64,000 bases of DNA from Halorarum halophilum (GCF_013401515.1 NZ_CP058529.1:2232001-2296000), one strand, 5' to 3'; shown: positions 32,981-41,847, counted from the first letter of the stretch. Notes: generated from the sequence alone by a model not told the origin. Translations and numbers: made by a program.

Positions 32981-34974
32981 GGTTCGTCCCCTTCCTCCGC
33001 CGACGTCCCGAGGGCGTCGAGGCGGGCGAGCAGGTCGGGATCGAGGTCGAGCCCCCCCGCGGCGAGGTTGTCGACCAGGTGGTCCCGGTCGATGCTCGAC
33101 GGGATCGGGACGACGCCGCGCCGGATCGACCACGCCAGCACCGCCTGCGCGGGCGTCACGCCGGCGTCGTCGGCGACCGCCCGGACCGCGTCGTCGTCCA
33201 GCAGGTCGCCCGAGTCGAGGGGGGTGTGCGCGAGCAGCCGGATGCCCCGGTCGTGACAGAACGACCGGAGCGCCTCGCGCGGTTCGCGGGGGTGGTGTTC
33301 GACCTGGACGATCGCCGGCGGGATCCGGGCCGTCCCGACGAGTCGTTCCAGCCTGTCGAGCGGGACGTTGCAGATCCCGATGGCGCGGGTCAGGCCGCGA
33401 TCGACCAACCGCTCCATCGACCGCCACGTCTCCGCCAGGGTCACGTCGCCCTCGCGGACGTCCCCGTCCTCGTCGCGGGGGAACGTCAGCCGCTCCTGCT
33501 CGTCGGCCGGGAGCGACGCGAGGTCCGTCAGCGGACCCTGGTACTCCCACGCGTCGGGCCAGTGGAGCAGGTACGAGTCGAGCGTCCCCACGCCGAGCGC
33601 GGCGAGCGTCGTCCCGCAGGCCTCCGCGACGTGCTCGTGGTTCGTGTTCCACACCTTGCTGGTGAGGTGCAACGCCGAACGGCGCGGCGTCCCCGGCGCG
33701 GCGAGAATCTCCCCGATGCGCTGCTCGTTGCCGTACAGTTCCGCGGAGTCGAGGAGCCGGTAGCCCGCGTCGAGCGCGGCCGCGATGGAGTCCGCCCGCT
33801 CGACGTACTCCCCGTCGCGGTAGCGCGCACAGCCGAACCCGACCCGCGGGAGCCGGATCGCGGCGTCGGGGACCCCCGTCGACGTCGGTCGGAAGTCCGG
33901 CGCGTATCGCGGCTCCGCCTCGGTTCCGGCGTCGTCGATCCGGACGGACGGTTCCCCCTCGGCGACGCGCTCGGCGGGGGCGTTCTCGGTGGCGAGGGTT
34001 TCGATGGCGGCGCACGTCGCGACGACGTGTGCGGCGCGTCGTCCCGTCCGCACCGACGGTCGCCCCCGCTCGATTCCGGCGGCGAGCCGCTCCGGGCCGG
34101 CGAGGAACGACCCCTCCTCGGCGGGGTACCCTGGCGGCATCGACGTGTACTCGTGCCCGGACCGGGCGAACCGGACGAGGTCGCGCCCGTCCGCCATCGC
34201 CCCGCAGTCGGCGAGGTACAGCGAGCCGTCGTCGCCGTGGAGTTCGAGCGAGTTGAACTCGCGGCTCCGGTGGGGCGCGTAGAGACTCGCGGTCAGGCGC
34301 ACCGTCGGCCCGTCCGCGAACGCCAGGGTCGCCTCGACGTGGCTCGGCCGCTCCGGTCGACGCTCCTCCCGTTCGGGCCACGGCGACACGGCGTCGGCGC
34401 TCCGGACGCGCTCCATCGGACCGAACCAGGCGACCAGCAGCGTCAGCGGGTACACCGCGCCGTCGTACAGCGGCCCGACCCGGAGGAACGACGTCGGGTC
34501 GTCGTGCCACTCGGTGACCCGTCCGACGTGGGCGTGCGCGTACGCCAGCCGAACGGGACCGAGGCGGCCGTCGGCGAGCGCCGCGGCGACCCGGCGCTGC
34601 GCGGGGTTCCCCGGTGTCGTCGGTGCACAGCCGAGCGCCAGCGCCCGGTCCTCGGCGAGCGCGACCAGCTCCGCGGCGGCGTCGGCGTCCATCGCCAGCG
34701 GCTTCTGGCTGAACACGTGGCGGTCCGCCTGGAGCGCGGTTCGGGTCACGCCAGCGTGCGCCTCGTGGCTCGTGAGGTTGACGAGCAGGGGGGCGGGTTC
34801 GGCCTCGAGCATCGTCCCGAGGTCCGCGTAGGCCGCCGCGCCGTGTTCGTCGGCGAGCGCGGTCGCGCGGTCGAGGTCGAGGTCGCAGACGGCCGTCAGC
34901 CGGAGGGGGCTGTCCGGCAGTCCGGCGGCGTACTCGCGGGCGACGGCGCCCGCACCCACGAACGCGCAGTCCAT
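32977..34974 (-). CDS. Gfo/Idh/MocA oxidoreductase fused to aldo-keto reductase
   Basis: A 665-residue two-enzyme fusion. Residues 1 to about 340 are Gfo/Idh/MocA-like: MDCAFVGAGAVAREYAAGL is the NAD(P) fold start and VFSQKPLAMD matches the E-K-P motif with Gln for Glu. A C-terminal beta-sheet part contains SREFNSLELHGDDGSLYLAD. After a linker (about 341-385), an aldo-keto reductase barrel covers the rest: RVGFGCARY, the catalytic Asp and Tyr in LLDSAELYGNEQRIGE, Lys in LTSKVWNTNHE and His in YLLHWPDAW, so the tetrad is intact, then SIRRGVVPIPSSIDRDHL. A single frame spans both parts without frameshift. ATG 34974 begins at the Rossmann strand. First gene of the reverse-strand unit. Confidence 0.9.
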   Translation of the reverse strand: MDCAFVGAGAVAREYAAGLPDSPLRLTAVCDLDLDRATALADEHGAAAYADLGTMLEAEPAPLLVNLTSHEAHAGVTRTALQADRHVFSQKPLAMDADAAAELVALAEDRALALGCAPTTPGNPAQRRVAAALADGRLGPVRLAYAHAHVGRVTEWHDDPTSFLRVGPLYDGAVYPLTLLVAWFGPMERVRSADAVSPWPEREERRPERPSHVEATLAFADGPTVRLTASLYAPHRSREFNSLELHGDDGSLYLADCGAMADGRDLVRFARSGHEYTSMPPGYPAEEGSFLAGPERLAAGIERGRPSVRTGRRAAHVVATCAAIETLATENAPAERVAEGEPSVRIDDAGTEAEPRYAPDFRPTSTGVPDAAIRLPRVGFGCARYRDGEYVERADSIAAALDAGYRLLDSAELYGNEQRIGEILAAPGTPRRSALHLTSKVWNTNHEHVAEACGTTLAALGVGTLDSYLLHWPDAWEYQGPLTDLASLPADEQERLTFPRDEDGDVREGDVTLAETWRSMERLVDRGLTRAIGICNVPLDRLERLVGTARIPPAIVQVEHHPREPREALRSFCHDRGIRLLAHTPLDSGDLLDDDAVRAVADDAGVTPAQAVLAWSIRRGVVPIPSSIDRDHLVDNLAAGGLDLDPDLLARLDALGTSAEEGDEP

Positions 34975-35141
34975 ACGTGGAACCCCGGACCGGTCGAGGA
35001 AAGTTGTTGTGCCACTGATGCACACGGTCGGGGGGCGACGGACGGCAGGACCGGGCGGGTCGGCGGACGCGGGACCGGGACCACGCTGACTGGCGGGTGG
35101 AGGGACCACGCAGTTTTGTCGCCGCGCACCCTCCGACCGAT

Positions 35142-36248
35142 ATGGCGCGGGTGGCCGTCGTGCACAACACGCTCGACCTGCGGAGCGGCGCCGACGCGGT
35201 CTGTCTCCACGTCTGCGAGGCGCTCCAGGACGTCCACGACGTCACCCTGTTCACGCTCTCGCATCCGCCGCTGTCGACGCTCAACGGGATGTTCGACACC
35301 GCGGCGGCGGTCCCGGTCCGGACGCCGCCCGGCAGCGAGTTCCTCGGGCCGGCGCTCGAACTCGTCGCCGACCATGCCGGACCGCTGCTGGCCCCGCGGA
35401 GCGTCCTGCTCGACTGCTTTGTCCGCCGGCACGCCCAGGGGGTCGATCTCCTCGTCAGCACCGCCAACGAGTTCGACTTCTCCCGTCCGTCGGTCCAGTA
35501 CGTCCACTACCCGCAGTTCAACGGCCGGGCCGTCGACGACGACGACGCCGGGCGGCTCGACCCCCTGTGGACCCGCCTGGCCGGCCTCGGCGACCGTCGG
35601 CTTCCGGCCGACGCCACGCTCGTCACGAACTCGTCCTGGACGGCCGAGGCGGTCGCCGAGCGCTACGGGCGGGAGCCGACCGTCCTCCACCCGCCCGTCG
35701 ACCCGATAGGGGGCGGACTGGACTGGGCCGAGCGCGAGCACGGCGTCGTCGCGGCCGGCCGGATCGCCCCGGACAAGCGGACGCTCGACGCCGTCCGGAT
35801 CGTCGACGCGGTCCGGGAGCGCGGCCACGACGTCCACCTGCACGTGGTCGGAACGGCCGCGCCGGCGTACCGCTCGTACGTCGACCGGGTCGCGGCGGCG
35901 GCCGACGCCCGCGAGTACGTCTCGCTGGAGACGGACGTTTCCCGAAACCGGCTCGAATCCCTGTTGACCACGCACCGGTACGGGCTCTCCACGAAGCCGG
36001 ACGAGCACTTCGGGATGACCGTCGCCGAGTACGTCGCCGCGGGCACGCTCGCCTTCGCGCCGGACTCGGGCGGCCAGCGCGACGTCCTCGACGGCGCGGA
36101 GGAGCACCTCTTCTCGTCCGTTCCCGACGCCGCGGCGACGGTCTCGCGCGCCATCGAGACGGGACGGGAGCCGTCGCTTCCGCGCGACCGGTTCGGACGC
36201 GACCGGTTCCACCGGCGGATCAGGGCGCTCGTCGCGGACCGGCTGTGA
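35142..36248 (+). CDS. GT4-family glycosyltransferase
   Basis: A 368-residue GT-B glycosyltransferase. The N-terminal half begins RVAVVHNTLDLRSGADAVCL, with a donor/acceptor cleft typical of family 4. The C-terminal half shows VVAAGRIAPDKRTLDAVRIV (the 'GRl..eKg' motif), HLHVVGTAAPAYRSYVDRVA, then LSTKPDEHFGMTVAEYVAAG, the E-x7-E nucleotide-sugar site 'EgFGmtvaEAmA'. It is probably cytoplasmic or membrane-associated; donor and acceptor are unknown. It is divergent from the fused oxidoreductase gene with 167 bases between starts, so a shared control region is likely. I read it as part of the same locus. Confidence 0.88.
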   Translation: MARVAVVHNTLDLRSGADAVCLHVCEALQDVHDVTLFTLSHPPLSTLNGMFDTAAAVPVRTPPGSEFLGPALELVADHAGPLLAPRSVLLDCFVRRHAQGVDLLVSTANEFDFSRPSVQYVHYPQFNGRAVDDDDAGRLDPLWTRLAGLGDRRLPADATLVTNSSWTAEAVAERYGREPTVLHPPVDPIGGGLDWAEREHGVVAAGRIAPDKRTLDAVRIVDAVRERGHDVHLHVVGTAAPAYRSYVDRVAAAADAREYVSLETDVSRNRLESLLTTHRYGLSTKPDEHFGMTVAEYVAAGTLAFAPDSGGQRDVLDGAEEHLFSSVPDAAATVSRAIETGREPSLPRDRFGRDRFHRRIRALVADRL

Positions 36249-36334
36249 CCGGAGGAACCCTCCTTCGGGGTCGAGGGCGCTGTTCTCGCCGACCCCGGCA
36301 CATGGATTAAGTACGAGTCCGTCGAGTGTCTCCC

Positions 36335-36700
36335 ATGAGCGCGACACGCGGGAACGGCTTCCTCGAACTCGACACGGTGGGCTCGCTCCACTGGGCGGGT
36401 ATCGTCCTCGCAGCGATCACCGGCGTGTTGCACCTGTTCCTCGGGTTCTCGTTCGTCACCGAGCCGATGGGATGGAGCTTCATCGCCGCCGGCGTTGGCT
36501 TCCTGGCCGGCTGCCTCGGCGTGCTGGCGAACTACCGCCGTCGGCTGCTCTACTTCCTCGGAATCCCGTTCACGGCGGGTCAGATCGTCGTCTGGTACGT
36601 GGTGAACGCCCCCGACCTCTCGGCGCTGGGCATCGTCGACAAGGTGGTCCAGGTCGCGCTCATCGTCGTCCTCGTCGTCCTCTACCTGCGGGAGTCGTAG
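36335..36700 (+). CDS. small conserved membrane protein, unknown function
   Basis: A 121-residue protein with four helices (about 17-37, 45-64, 70-89 and 98-117): HWAGIVLAAITGVLHLFLGF, GWSFIAAGVGFLAGCLGVLA and further segments. The family appears widespread in haloarchaea, usually without assigned function; one His near the end of helix 1 and a single Cys are the only notable residues. ATG 36335 is chosen over GTG at 36326. It follows the glycosyltransferase gene by 86 bases on the same strand and might be read through from it. Confidence 0.75.
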   Translation: MSATRGNGFLELDTVGSLHWAGIVLAAITGVLHLFLGFSFVTEPMGWSFIAAGVGFLAGCLGVLANYRRRLLYFLGIPFTAGQIVVWYVVNAPDLSALGIVDKVVQVALIVVLVVLYLRES

Positions 36701-36859
36701 CCGACAGCCCTCGAGCCCCCTGGTTCCCCACGATCCGATCCGTCTCGTCGTCCCGCCGATACCGACGAGGCCTTCAGCAGAACCCTCCGTCCGCGGACGG
36801 TCGAGGGGGAGGGGACCGAGGCAACGCTTACCGTCCCGGAATCCGTCTCCCGACGCGTC

Positions 36860-38119
36860 TTGAGCCGGAACAAGTACCAGCCGCTCGTCGCGGACATGAA
36901 CGCGGGCGTCGGCTGGCGTGATCTGAGCGAGGGCGGTCGGCGGCGGACCGAGAGCCGCGACGTCGAGATAACCGACGTGGAGTGCGTCGGGGTCGCGGGG
37001 AACTTCCCGTGGAACCTGATCAAGGTCAGCACCGACGCGGGCGAGTACGGGCTCGGCGAGGCGTTCACCGGCCCGGCCGGCGAGTACGTCGAGTTCCTGG
37101 GACCGGGGCTGGTCGGGCAGAACCCGTTCGACCTCGACCGCCTCGTCGAACACATGACCCAGCTCGTCTCGGGGCTCGGCGGCACGAAGGGGTACTCCCA
37201 GGCGGCCGTCAGCGGCATCGAGACCGCGCTGTTCGACGTCGTGGGGAAGCTCACGGGGCTCCCCGTCTACCAGTTGCTCGGCGGGAAGTATCGCGACGCC
37301 GTGCAAATCTACGCGGACTGTCACGCCGGCGAGGCGCTGTCGGGGATGTCCTCGTCCGACCCCCGGGAGATGTACTCGCCGGAGGCGTACGCGGAGGTCG
37401 CCGAGACGGTCGTCGACGAGGGGTTCTCGGCGCTCAAGTTCGACCTGGACGTGAGGGTCGACGGGGCGGACACGGCGACGAGGCGGCTCTCCAACTCGGC
37501 GATCGAGCACAAGGTGGCGATCGTGGAGGCGGTTCGCGAGGCGATCGGCTCCGACCCGACCCTCGGCTTCGACCTCCACTGGAACTACGGGGTTCCCTCC
37601 GCGTCGCGGCTCGCGGGGAAACTCGAACCCTTCGACGTCGCGTGGCTGGAGGACCCGGTCCCCCCGGACACCGTCGCGGCCCACCGGAGGGTGACCGAGA
37701 GCACGACCACGCCCATCCTGACCGGCGAGAACCTCGTCAGGGTCGAGGGGTTCCTGCCGTACCTCACCGAGGGGGCCGTCGACCTCGTCGCCCCCGACAT
37801 CCAGAAGTGCGGCGGCCTGCAGGAGTTCCGCAAGATCGCCACGCTCGCGGACGCCTACAACACGCCGGTCGCGCCGCACAACATCTCGAGCCCGGTCGGG
37901 ACGATGGCGAGCGTCCACGCCTGCGCCACCGTTCCGAACGCGTTCGCGCTCGAGTGGCACGCCCGGGAGGTCGACTGGTGGGACGACCTGCACACGGGCG
38001 ACCCGCTCATCGAGAACGGGGAGATCCCCGTCCCCGAATCCCCCGGGCTGGGGCTCTCGCTGGATCCCGACGTGCTGGAGGCACACCTCGCACCCGGCGA
38101 GGAACCGTTCGAACTCTGA
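36860..38119 (+). CDS. enolase-superfamily sugar-acid dehydratase (gluconate/galactonate/xylonate type)
   Basis: A 419-residue mandelate racemase/muconate lactonizing-type enzyme. The capping domain spans VEITDVECVGVAG to SGIETALFDVVGKLTGLPVYQLLGG. Metal ligands appear as Asp in FDLHWNY (near 235), Glu in WLEDPVPPD (near 266) and Glu in TGENLVRVEG (near 290), with APHNISSPVGTMAS near 345 as the catalytic His region. Similar haloarchaeal enzymes dehydrate gluconate or xylonate to 2-keto-3-deoxy acids (semi-phosphorylative Entner-Doudoroff or pentose pathways). The N-terminal NKYQPLVAD and GWRDLSEGG parallel relatives, so the TTG at 36860 is preferred to ATG 36896. The sugar is undetermined; no kinase or aldolase is adjacent. 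Confidence 0.85.
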   Translation: MSRNKYQPLVADMNAGVGWRDLSEGGRRRTESRDVEITDVECVGVAGNFPWNLIKVSTDAGEYGLGEAFTGPAGEYVEFLGPGLVGQNPFDLDRLVEHMTQLVSGLGGTKGYSQAAVSGIETALFDVVGKLTGLPVYQLLGGKYRDAVQIYADCHAGEALSGMSSSDPREMYSPEAYAEVAETVVDEGFSALKFDLDVRVDGADTATRRLSNSAIEHKVAIVEAVREAIGSDPTLGFDLHWNYGVPSASRLAGKLEPFDVAWLEDPVPPDTVAAHRRVTESTTTPILTGENLVRVEGFLPYLTEGAVDLVAPDIQKCGGLQEFRKIATLADAYNTPVAPHNISSPVGTMASVHACATVPNAFALEWHAREVDWWDDLHTGDPLIENGEIPVPESPGLGLSLDPDVLEAHLAPGEEPFEL

Positions 38120-38126
38120 GCGAACC

Positions 38127-38930
38127 CTACAGCACGGAGAGCACGTCCGCGAGCGAGTCGATGACGTGGTCCGGGGAGGGGGTTTCGTCGGTCCGTCCCG
38201 GCGCCGTCCGGGCCTCCCGGAGGTCCTCGGCGTCGGTGACCCCCGAGAGGACGAGGGCGGTCCGCATCCCGGCCCGGTTCCCCATCAGCACGTCCGTCTC
38301 CAGCCTGTCGCCGACCATCAGGCACCGCTCGGGGGCGACGCCGAGGCGGTCCATCGCCGTCTCGACGGCGACCGACGACGGCTTCCCGAGGACGCGGTCG
38401 AGTTCCCGGCCGGTGACGCCCTCGATCGCGCCGATCATCCCGGCCGCGTCGGGGATCTCCCCGCCCTCGACCGGACACGTCCGGTCGGGGTTCGTCGCGT
38501 AGAACGCGTCGGCGTCCTCGAGCGCGACCATCGCGTCCGTCAGGACCTCGTAGTCGAACGTGCGGTCCATGGAGGCAACGACGACCGCCGCCTCCGCGGG
38601 CGGGCCGACGGGCACCCCGGCCTCGGAGAGTTCCTCGGCCAGCGGCGCCTCGCCGACGAGGAACACGGACTCGCCGGGGTGGTGCTCGCGGAGGTACGCC
38701 GCGGTCACGGTGGCCGAGGTGACGATCCGGTCGTCGTCGACCGGCACCCCGAGCCCGGCGAGTTTCTCGCGGTAGGCCGCGGGCCGTTCGATGGCCTTGT
38801 TCGAGAAGAACAGCACGTCGACGTCCCGTTCGCGGAGGGCGGCGATCGCCGCCTCGACGCCGGGAATCAGGGCGTCTCCCCTGTACACCGTCCCGTCGAG
38901 GTCGAGGATCGCCCCCTCGATATCGGTCAC
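38127..38930 (-). CDS. HAD-IIA family phosphatase (NagD/AraL-like)
   Basis: A 267-residue HAD phosphatase. Motif I is AILDLDGTVYRG with the nucleophile Asp near residue 9, motif II FFSNKA (near 42-47), the Lys motif VLGKPSSVAVETAMDRLG (near 185) and motif IV MVGDRLETDVLMGNRAGM (near 205). The C2-type cap lies between motifs II and III, as in NagD and 4-nitrophenylphosphatase-like enzymes. Substrates are typically small sugar or polyol phosphates. It is divergent from a glycerophosphodiesterase gene, which makes glycerol phosphate a reasonable guess. Its end converges on the dehydratase gene, 7 bases apart. Confidence 0.9.
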   Translation of the reverse strand: MTDIEGAILDLDGTVYRGDALIPGVEAAIAALRERDVDVLFFSNKAIERPAAYREKLAGLGVPVDDDRIVTSATVTAAYLREHHPGESVFLVGEAPLAEELSEAGVPVGPPAEAAVVVASMDRTFDYEVLTDAMVALEDADAFYATNPDRTCPVEGGEIPDAAGMIGAIEGVTGRELDRVLGKPSSVAVETAMDRLGVAPERCLMVGDRLETDVLMGNRAGMRTALVLSGVTDAEDLREARTAPGRTDETPSPDHVIDSLADVLSVL

Positions 38931-39099
38931 CGAACACTCACTCGCCCGAAGCGCGATTCGAAGTTGTTCGTCACCCCCTACAATCCAGAGAGCGGAGGAT
39001 TAGCTCTTGCGACGGAGGTCTCCCGGCGGCAGTCTCGAATGCCGCTCACGGAGCGACCGAGCCCCGTACGGTTTTGCTCACGGAAGCGAAGTCCCGGCC

Positions 39100-39759
39100 G
39101 TGCCGATACTCATCGCCCACCGCGGGTTCGCCGGCGACAACGCCGAGAACACGCTGGGCGCCTTCCGCGCGGCGGCCCGAACGGCGGCCATGATCGAACT
39201 CGACGTCCGGCGGTGCGGGTCGGGCGAGGTTGTCGTCTTCCACGACGCAGAACTCGACCGCCTTACGGACCGCCGGGGTACCGTCGCGGAGACGTCGTAC
39301 GACGTACTCACGGACTGCGACGTGCTGGGCTCCGGCGAGGGGGTCCCGCTCCTGGCCGACGTCTTCGAGGCGGTGTCCGCGACCGTCGGCGTCAACGTCG
39401 AACTCAAGACCGTCGACGTCGCCGCCGCCGCGGCGGAGATCGCCGAGGCGGCCCCGCACGACGTCCTCGTCTCCTCGTTCCGGCCGGAGGCGCTCCGCGT
39501 CGTCGACGCGAGGAGCGACCTCCCGCTCGCGTTCCTCTTCCTCACGACCGTCGACGACCCGGTCGAGCAGGCGCTGTCTCTCGACTGCGACGCCCTCCAC
39601 CCGCCGAAGGGCCTCGTGAACGCGGACCTCGTGGAGACCGCCCACGGTCGGGGACTCGACGTGAACGTCTGGCCGGTGAAGACGGCCGCGGAGGCGTCGC
39701 GGCTGGCGGCCGTCGGCGTCGACGGGGTCATCGCCGACCACGACGACGTGCTCGGGTAG
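39100..39759 (+). CDS. ugpQ: glycerophosphodiester phosphodiesterase
   Basis: A 219-residue GDPD-family TIM barrel that splits glycerophosphodiesters into an alcohol and glycerol phosphate. It starts ILIAHRGFAGDNAENTLGAF (catalytic His and the 'RG..ENT' motif), then IELDVRRCGSGEVVVFHDAE with the metal-binding Glu-x-Asp and second catalytic His, then NVELKT with another metal-binding Glu, and ends NVWPVKTAAEASRLAAVGVD and GVIADHDDVL. The start is GTG at 39100. It lies 170 bases from the divergent HAD phosphatase. In archaea the likely substrates are deacylated or headgroup glycerophosphodiesters taken up from lysed cells. Confidence 0.9.
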   Translation: MPILIAHRGFAGDNAENTLGAFRAAARTAAMIELDVRRCGSGEVVVFHDAELDRLTDRRGTVAETSYDVLTDCDVLGSGEGVPLLADVFEAVSATVGVNVELKTVDVAAAAAEIAEAAPHDVLVSSFRPEALRVVDARSDLPLAFLFLTTVDDPVEQALSLDCDALHPPKGLVNADLVETAHGRGLDVNVWPVKTAAEASRLAAVGVDGVIADHDDVLG

Positions 39760-39846
39760 GAGCGGTTCGGTGCGAGCACCGTCGGTCGTGGTACCGTGTT
39801 GAGGTCCGGCTCGAACCGCACGACGAAGTGCGAATACCGGGTGCGA

Positions 39847-41409
39847 TTACCAGGGTGAGAGCCGCCCGGACGGTCCGAACACGTTCTCGGGGTCCCACTC
39901 GGTCTTCGCGTCCCGGAGCCAGCCGTAGTTGTCGCGGAACACCGCCCGCGCGGCCGCGTCGTCGGTCTCGTTCCCCGCGAAGTTGGGCAGTTCCCCCTCC
40001 CCGCCGAGGTCGCGGATCGCCGCGACGCTGTCGCGGGCCCAGTCGACGTGCTCGTCGTCCGCTTCGGGGTCCGACCACGCCGCCTCGAAGTTCACCACCG
40101 CGGCGGCGTCCCGGCGCGGGAAGGCGGTCTCGTCGGGAGCCAGCTCCGCTACCGCGCCGCCGAGCGGCCAGATCAGCGCCGTGTCCCGTTCCCCCGGCGC
40201 GGCGCGGGCACGGTCGAGGAACGTCGCGATCACGTCGTCGGCGAGTCGGTCGACCGCGATCGACTTCCAGTAGTAGCGGTCCCCCGCCGGCGAGTCGTCG
40301 TCGAGCATCGACTGGAGTTCCGGGTAGGAGGGTCGGGTCGTCCTGTCGGCCAGCGGTTCGCCCAGGTCTCGGTACGCTCGCAGGTCGTTCGCTCCCCGGT
40401 CGGCCGGCGCGGTGGAGACACCCAGGAGACAGAGCCCAGGGTCGCCCGCGACCGCGTCGGGATACGCCGGCCCCTCCGGGACGCGCGAGACGTACGGCGA
40501 GACGGTCGTCGACGGCGGCGCGTCGGCGAGCAGGTCGCGGTACGCGGCGAGCAGTCCCGGCGCCTCCGCGAGCGGGTACCACGTCTCCGCGACCGCGAGT
40601 TCGTCGGGGATCGGCACGAGGTCGAACGCGAACGAGACGACGACGCCGAAGTTCCCGCCGCCCCCGCGCAGCGCCCGGAACAGGTCCGGGTTCCTGTCGG
40701 CTGTCGCGGTCACGCACTCGCCCGCGGCGGTCACGACCTCCGCGCGGGTCAGGCGGTCGCAGGCCAGCCCCGCCTCGCGGGTGAGCCACCCGGTTCCGCC
40801 GCCGAGGACGAGCCCGGCGACGCCGGTGTCGGAGACGACGCCGCCGGGGGTCGCGAACCCGTGGGCGGCCGTCGCGGCGTCGAGGTCAGTGGGCGAGGCG
40901 GCCGCGGTAGCTCCGTCGAGATCGGCCCAGGTCGCGCCCGGGCCCACGACGGCGGTCCCGGCGTCGGCGTCGACCGCCACGCGGTTCATCGCCCCGCAGT
41001 CGAGCACGATGCCGCCGTCGCAGACCGAGGTCCCCGCGACCGAGTGGGCGCCCGACCGGACCGCGACGCCCAGTCCGGTCTCGCGCGCGGTCCGGAGGAT
41101 TCGAGCGACGTCGGCCGCGTCGCGGGCGTACGCGACCGCCGCGGGGAAACGGTCGACCAGGCCGTTCCAGACCGTTCGGGCCTCGTCGTAGGCGGGCGTC
41201 CCGTCGTCGGACGTGGAGTCGTCCGGGCGGACCAGCTGACCGTCTGCCCCGTCTCCGAGGTCGGTGGCCGAGGCGGCATCCACACCGCCGCCGAGGTCGG
41301 TGGCCGAGGCGGACCCGGTCCCTTCACCCAGATCCGCCGCGAGCGCGTCGAGCGCCGCCCGGTGCTTTCGCGCGACCGCGGCCGCATCGGCGCGGCAGTA
41401 CTCGTTCAT
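39847..41409 (-). CDS. FAD-linked oxidoreductase with berberine-bridge (BBE) C-terminus
   Basis: A 520-residue flavoprotein of the FAD_binding_4/BBE family. The FAD domain holds VAVRSGAHSVAGTSVCDGG (near 118-136), where the His normally forms a covalent flavin bond. GVVSDTGVAGLVLGGGTGWL follows; the second covalent Cys seen in bicovalent members is absent. LFRALRGGGGNFGVVVSF is another landmark. The C-terminal NYGWLRDAKTEWDPENVFGP is the BBE domain ending. Substrates in this family are sugars or plant-like alkaloids; here unknown. Residues about 33-55 contain a repeated ASATDLG motif encoded by a short DNA duplication (41258-41312). It is monocistronic. Confidence 0.9.
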   Translation of the reverse strand: MNEYCRADAAAVARKHRAALDALAADLGEGTGSASATDLGGGVDAASATDLGDGADGQLVRPDDSTSDDGTPAYDEARTVWNGLVDRFPAAVAYARDAADVARILRTARETGLGVAVRSGAHSVAGTSVCDGGIVLDCGAMNRVAVDADAGTAVVGPGATWADLDGATAAASPTDLDAATAAHGFATPGGVVSDTGVAGLVLGGGTGWLTREAGLACDRLTRAEVVTAAGECVTATADRNPDLFRALRGGGGNFGVVVSFAFDLVPIPDELAVAETWYPLAEAPGLLAAYRDLLADAPPSTTVSPYVSRVPEGPAYPDAVAGDPGLCLLGVSTAPADRGANDLRAYRDLGEPLADRTTRPSYPELQSMLDDDSPAGDRYYWKSIAVDRLADDVIATFLDRARAAPGERDTALIWPLGGAVAELAPDETAFPRRDAAAVVNFEAAWSDPEADDEHVDWARDSVAAIRDLGGEGELPNFAGNETDDAAARAVFRDNYGWLRDAKTEWDPENVFGPSGRLSPW

Positions 41410-41493
41410 ACCACCGCCTCGTAACGAGGCGGGGAAAAGCCCGCCGGGTCGGGAACGGAAACCGCTTTCAGGGCGCTCGTCCGACCCGCCGGC

Positions 41494-41847
41494 ATGGAGC
41501 GTCGGGACGCCCTCGCGTACGTCCGCTACGGCGTCGCCTACCCCGTCGTCGTGCTCGTGGCGACTGCCGGGGCGGCCCGGCTCGCCGGTATCGACGCGGG
41601 GCTCGCGGTGCTGTTCGTCTCGATGGTCGCCGCGTCGGTGCTCGTCGGGACGTACATCGAGGGAACACGGGCGCAAGGTGGCGACCGGAACGGTGGCGCG
41701 GAGCGCCGAACCGCGCTGGGTGTCCGGGCGGAGTTGACGGGCGGGAGCGACGCCGTGACGGGCGGCCCGTCGCGGACGATGGTGGTCGCGACCGGCCTGT
41801 TCGTCCTGTCGGCGCTGGCGACGCTGTGGCTCGGCGGGTTGTTCTGA
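41494..41847 (+). CDS. small membrane protein, unknown function
   Basis: A 117-residue protein with helices at about 15-30, 34-52 and 95-115, separated by a polar, Gly/Arg-rich loop (TRAQGGDRNGGAERRT). It starts MERRDALAYVRYGVAY. No domain is recognised; similar short proteins are common in haloarchaea. It is divergent from the FAD oxidoreductase gene, 84 bases away, and convergent with the thermosome gene. Confidence 0.65.
   Translation: MERRDALAYVRYGVAYPVVVLVATAGAARLAGIDAGLAVLFVSMVAASVLVGTYIEGTRAQGGDRNGGAERRTALGVRAELTGGSDAVTGGPSRTMVVATGLFVLSALATLWLGGLF

Noticed and set aside
32981-35467. N-terminal extension of the CDP-alcohol transferase to over 1,000 codons
   Set aside because: It runs through the fused oxidoreductase gene in another frame and is Arg/Pro-rich. 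The GTG with four-base overlap explains the true start.
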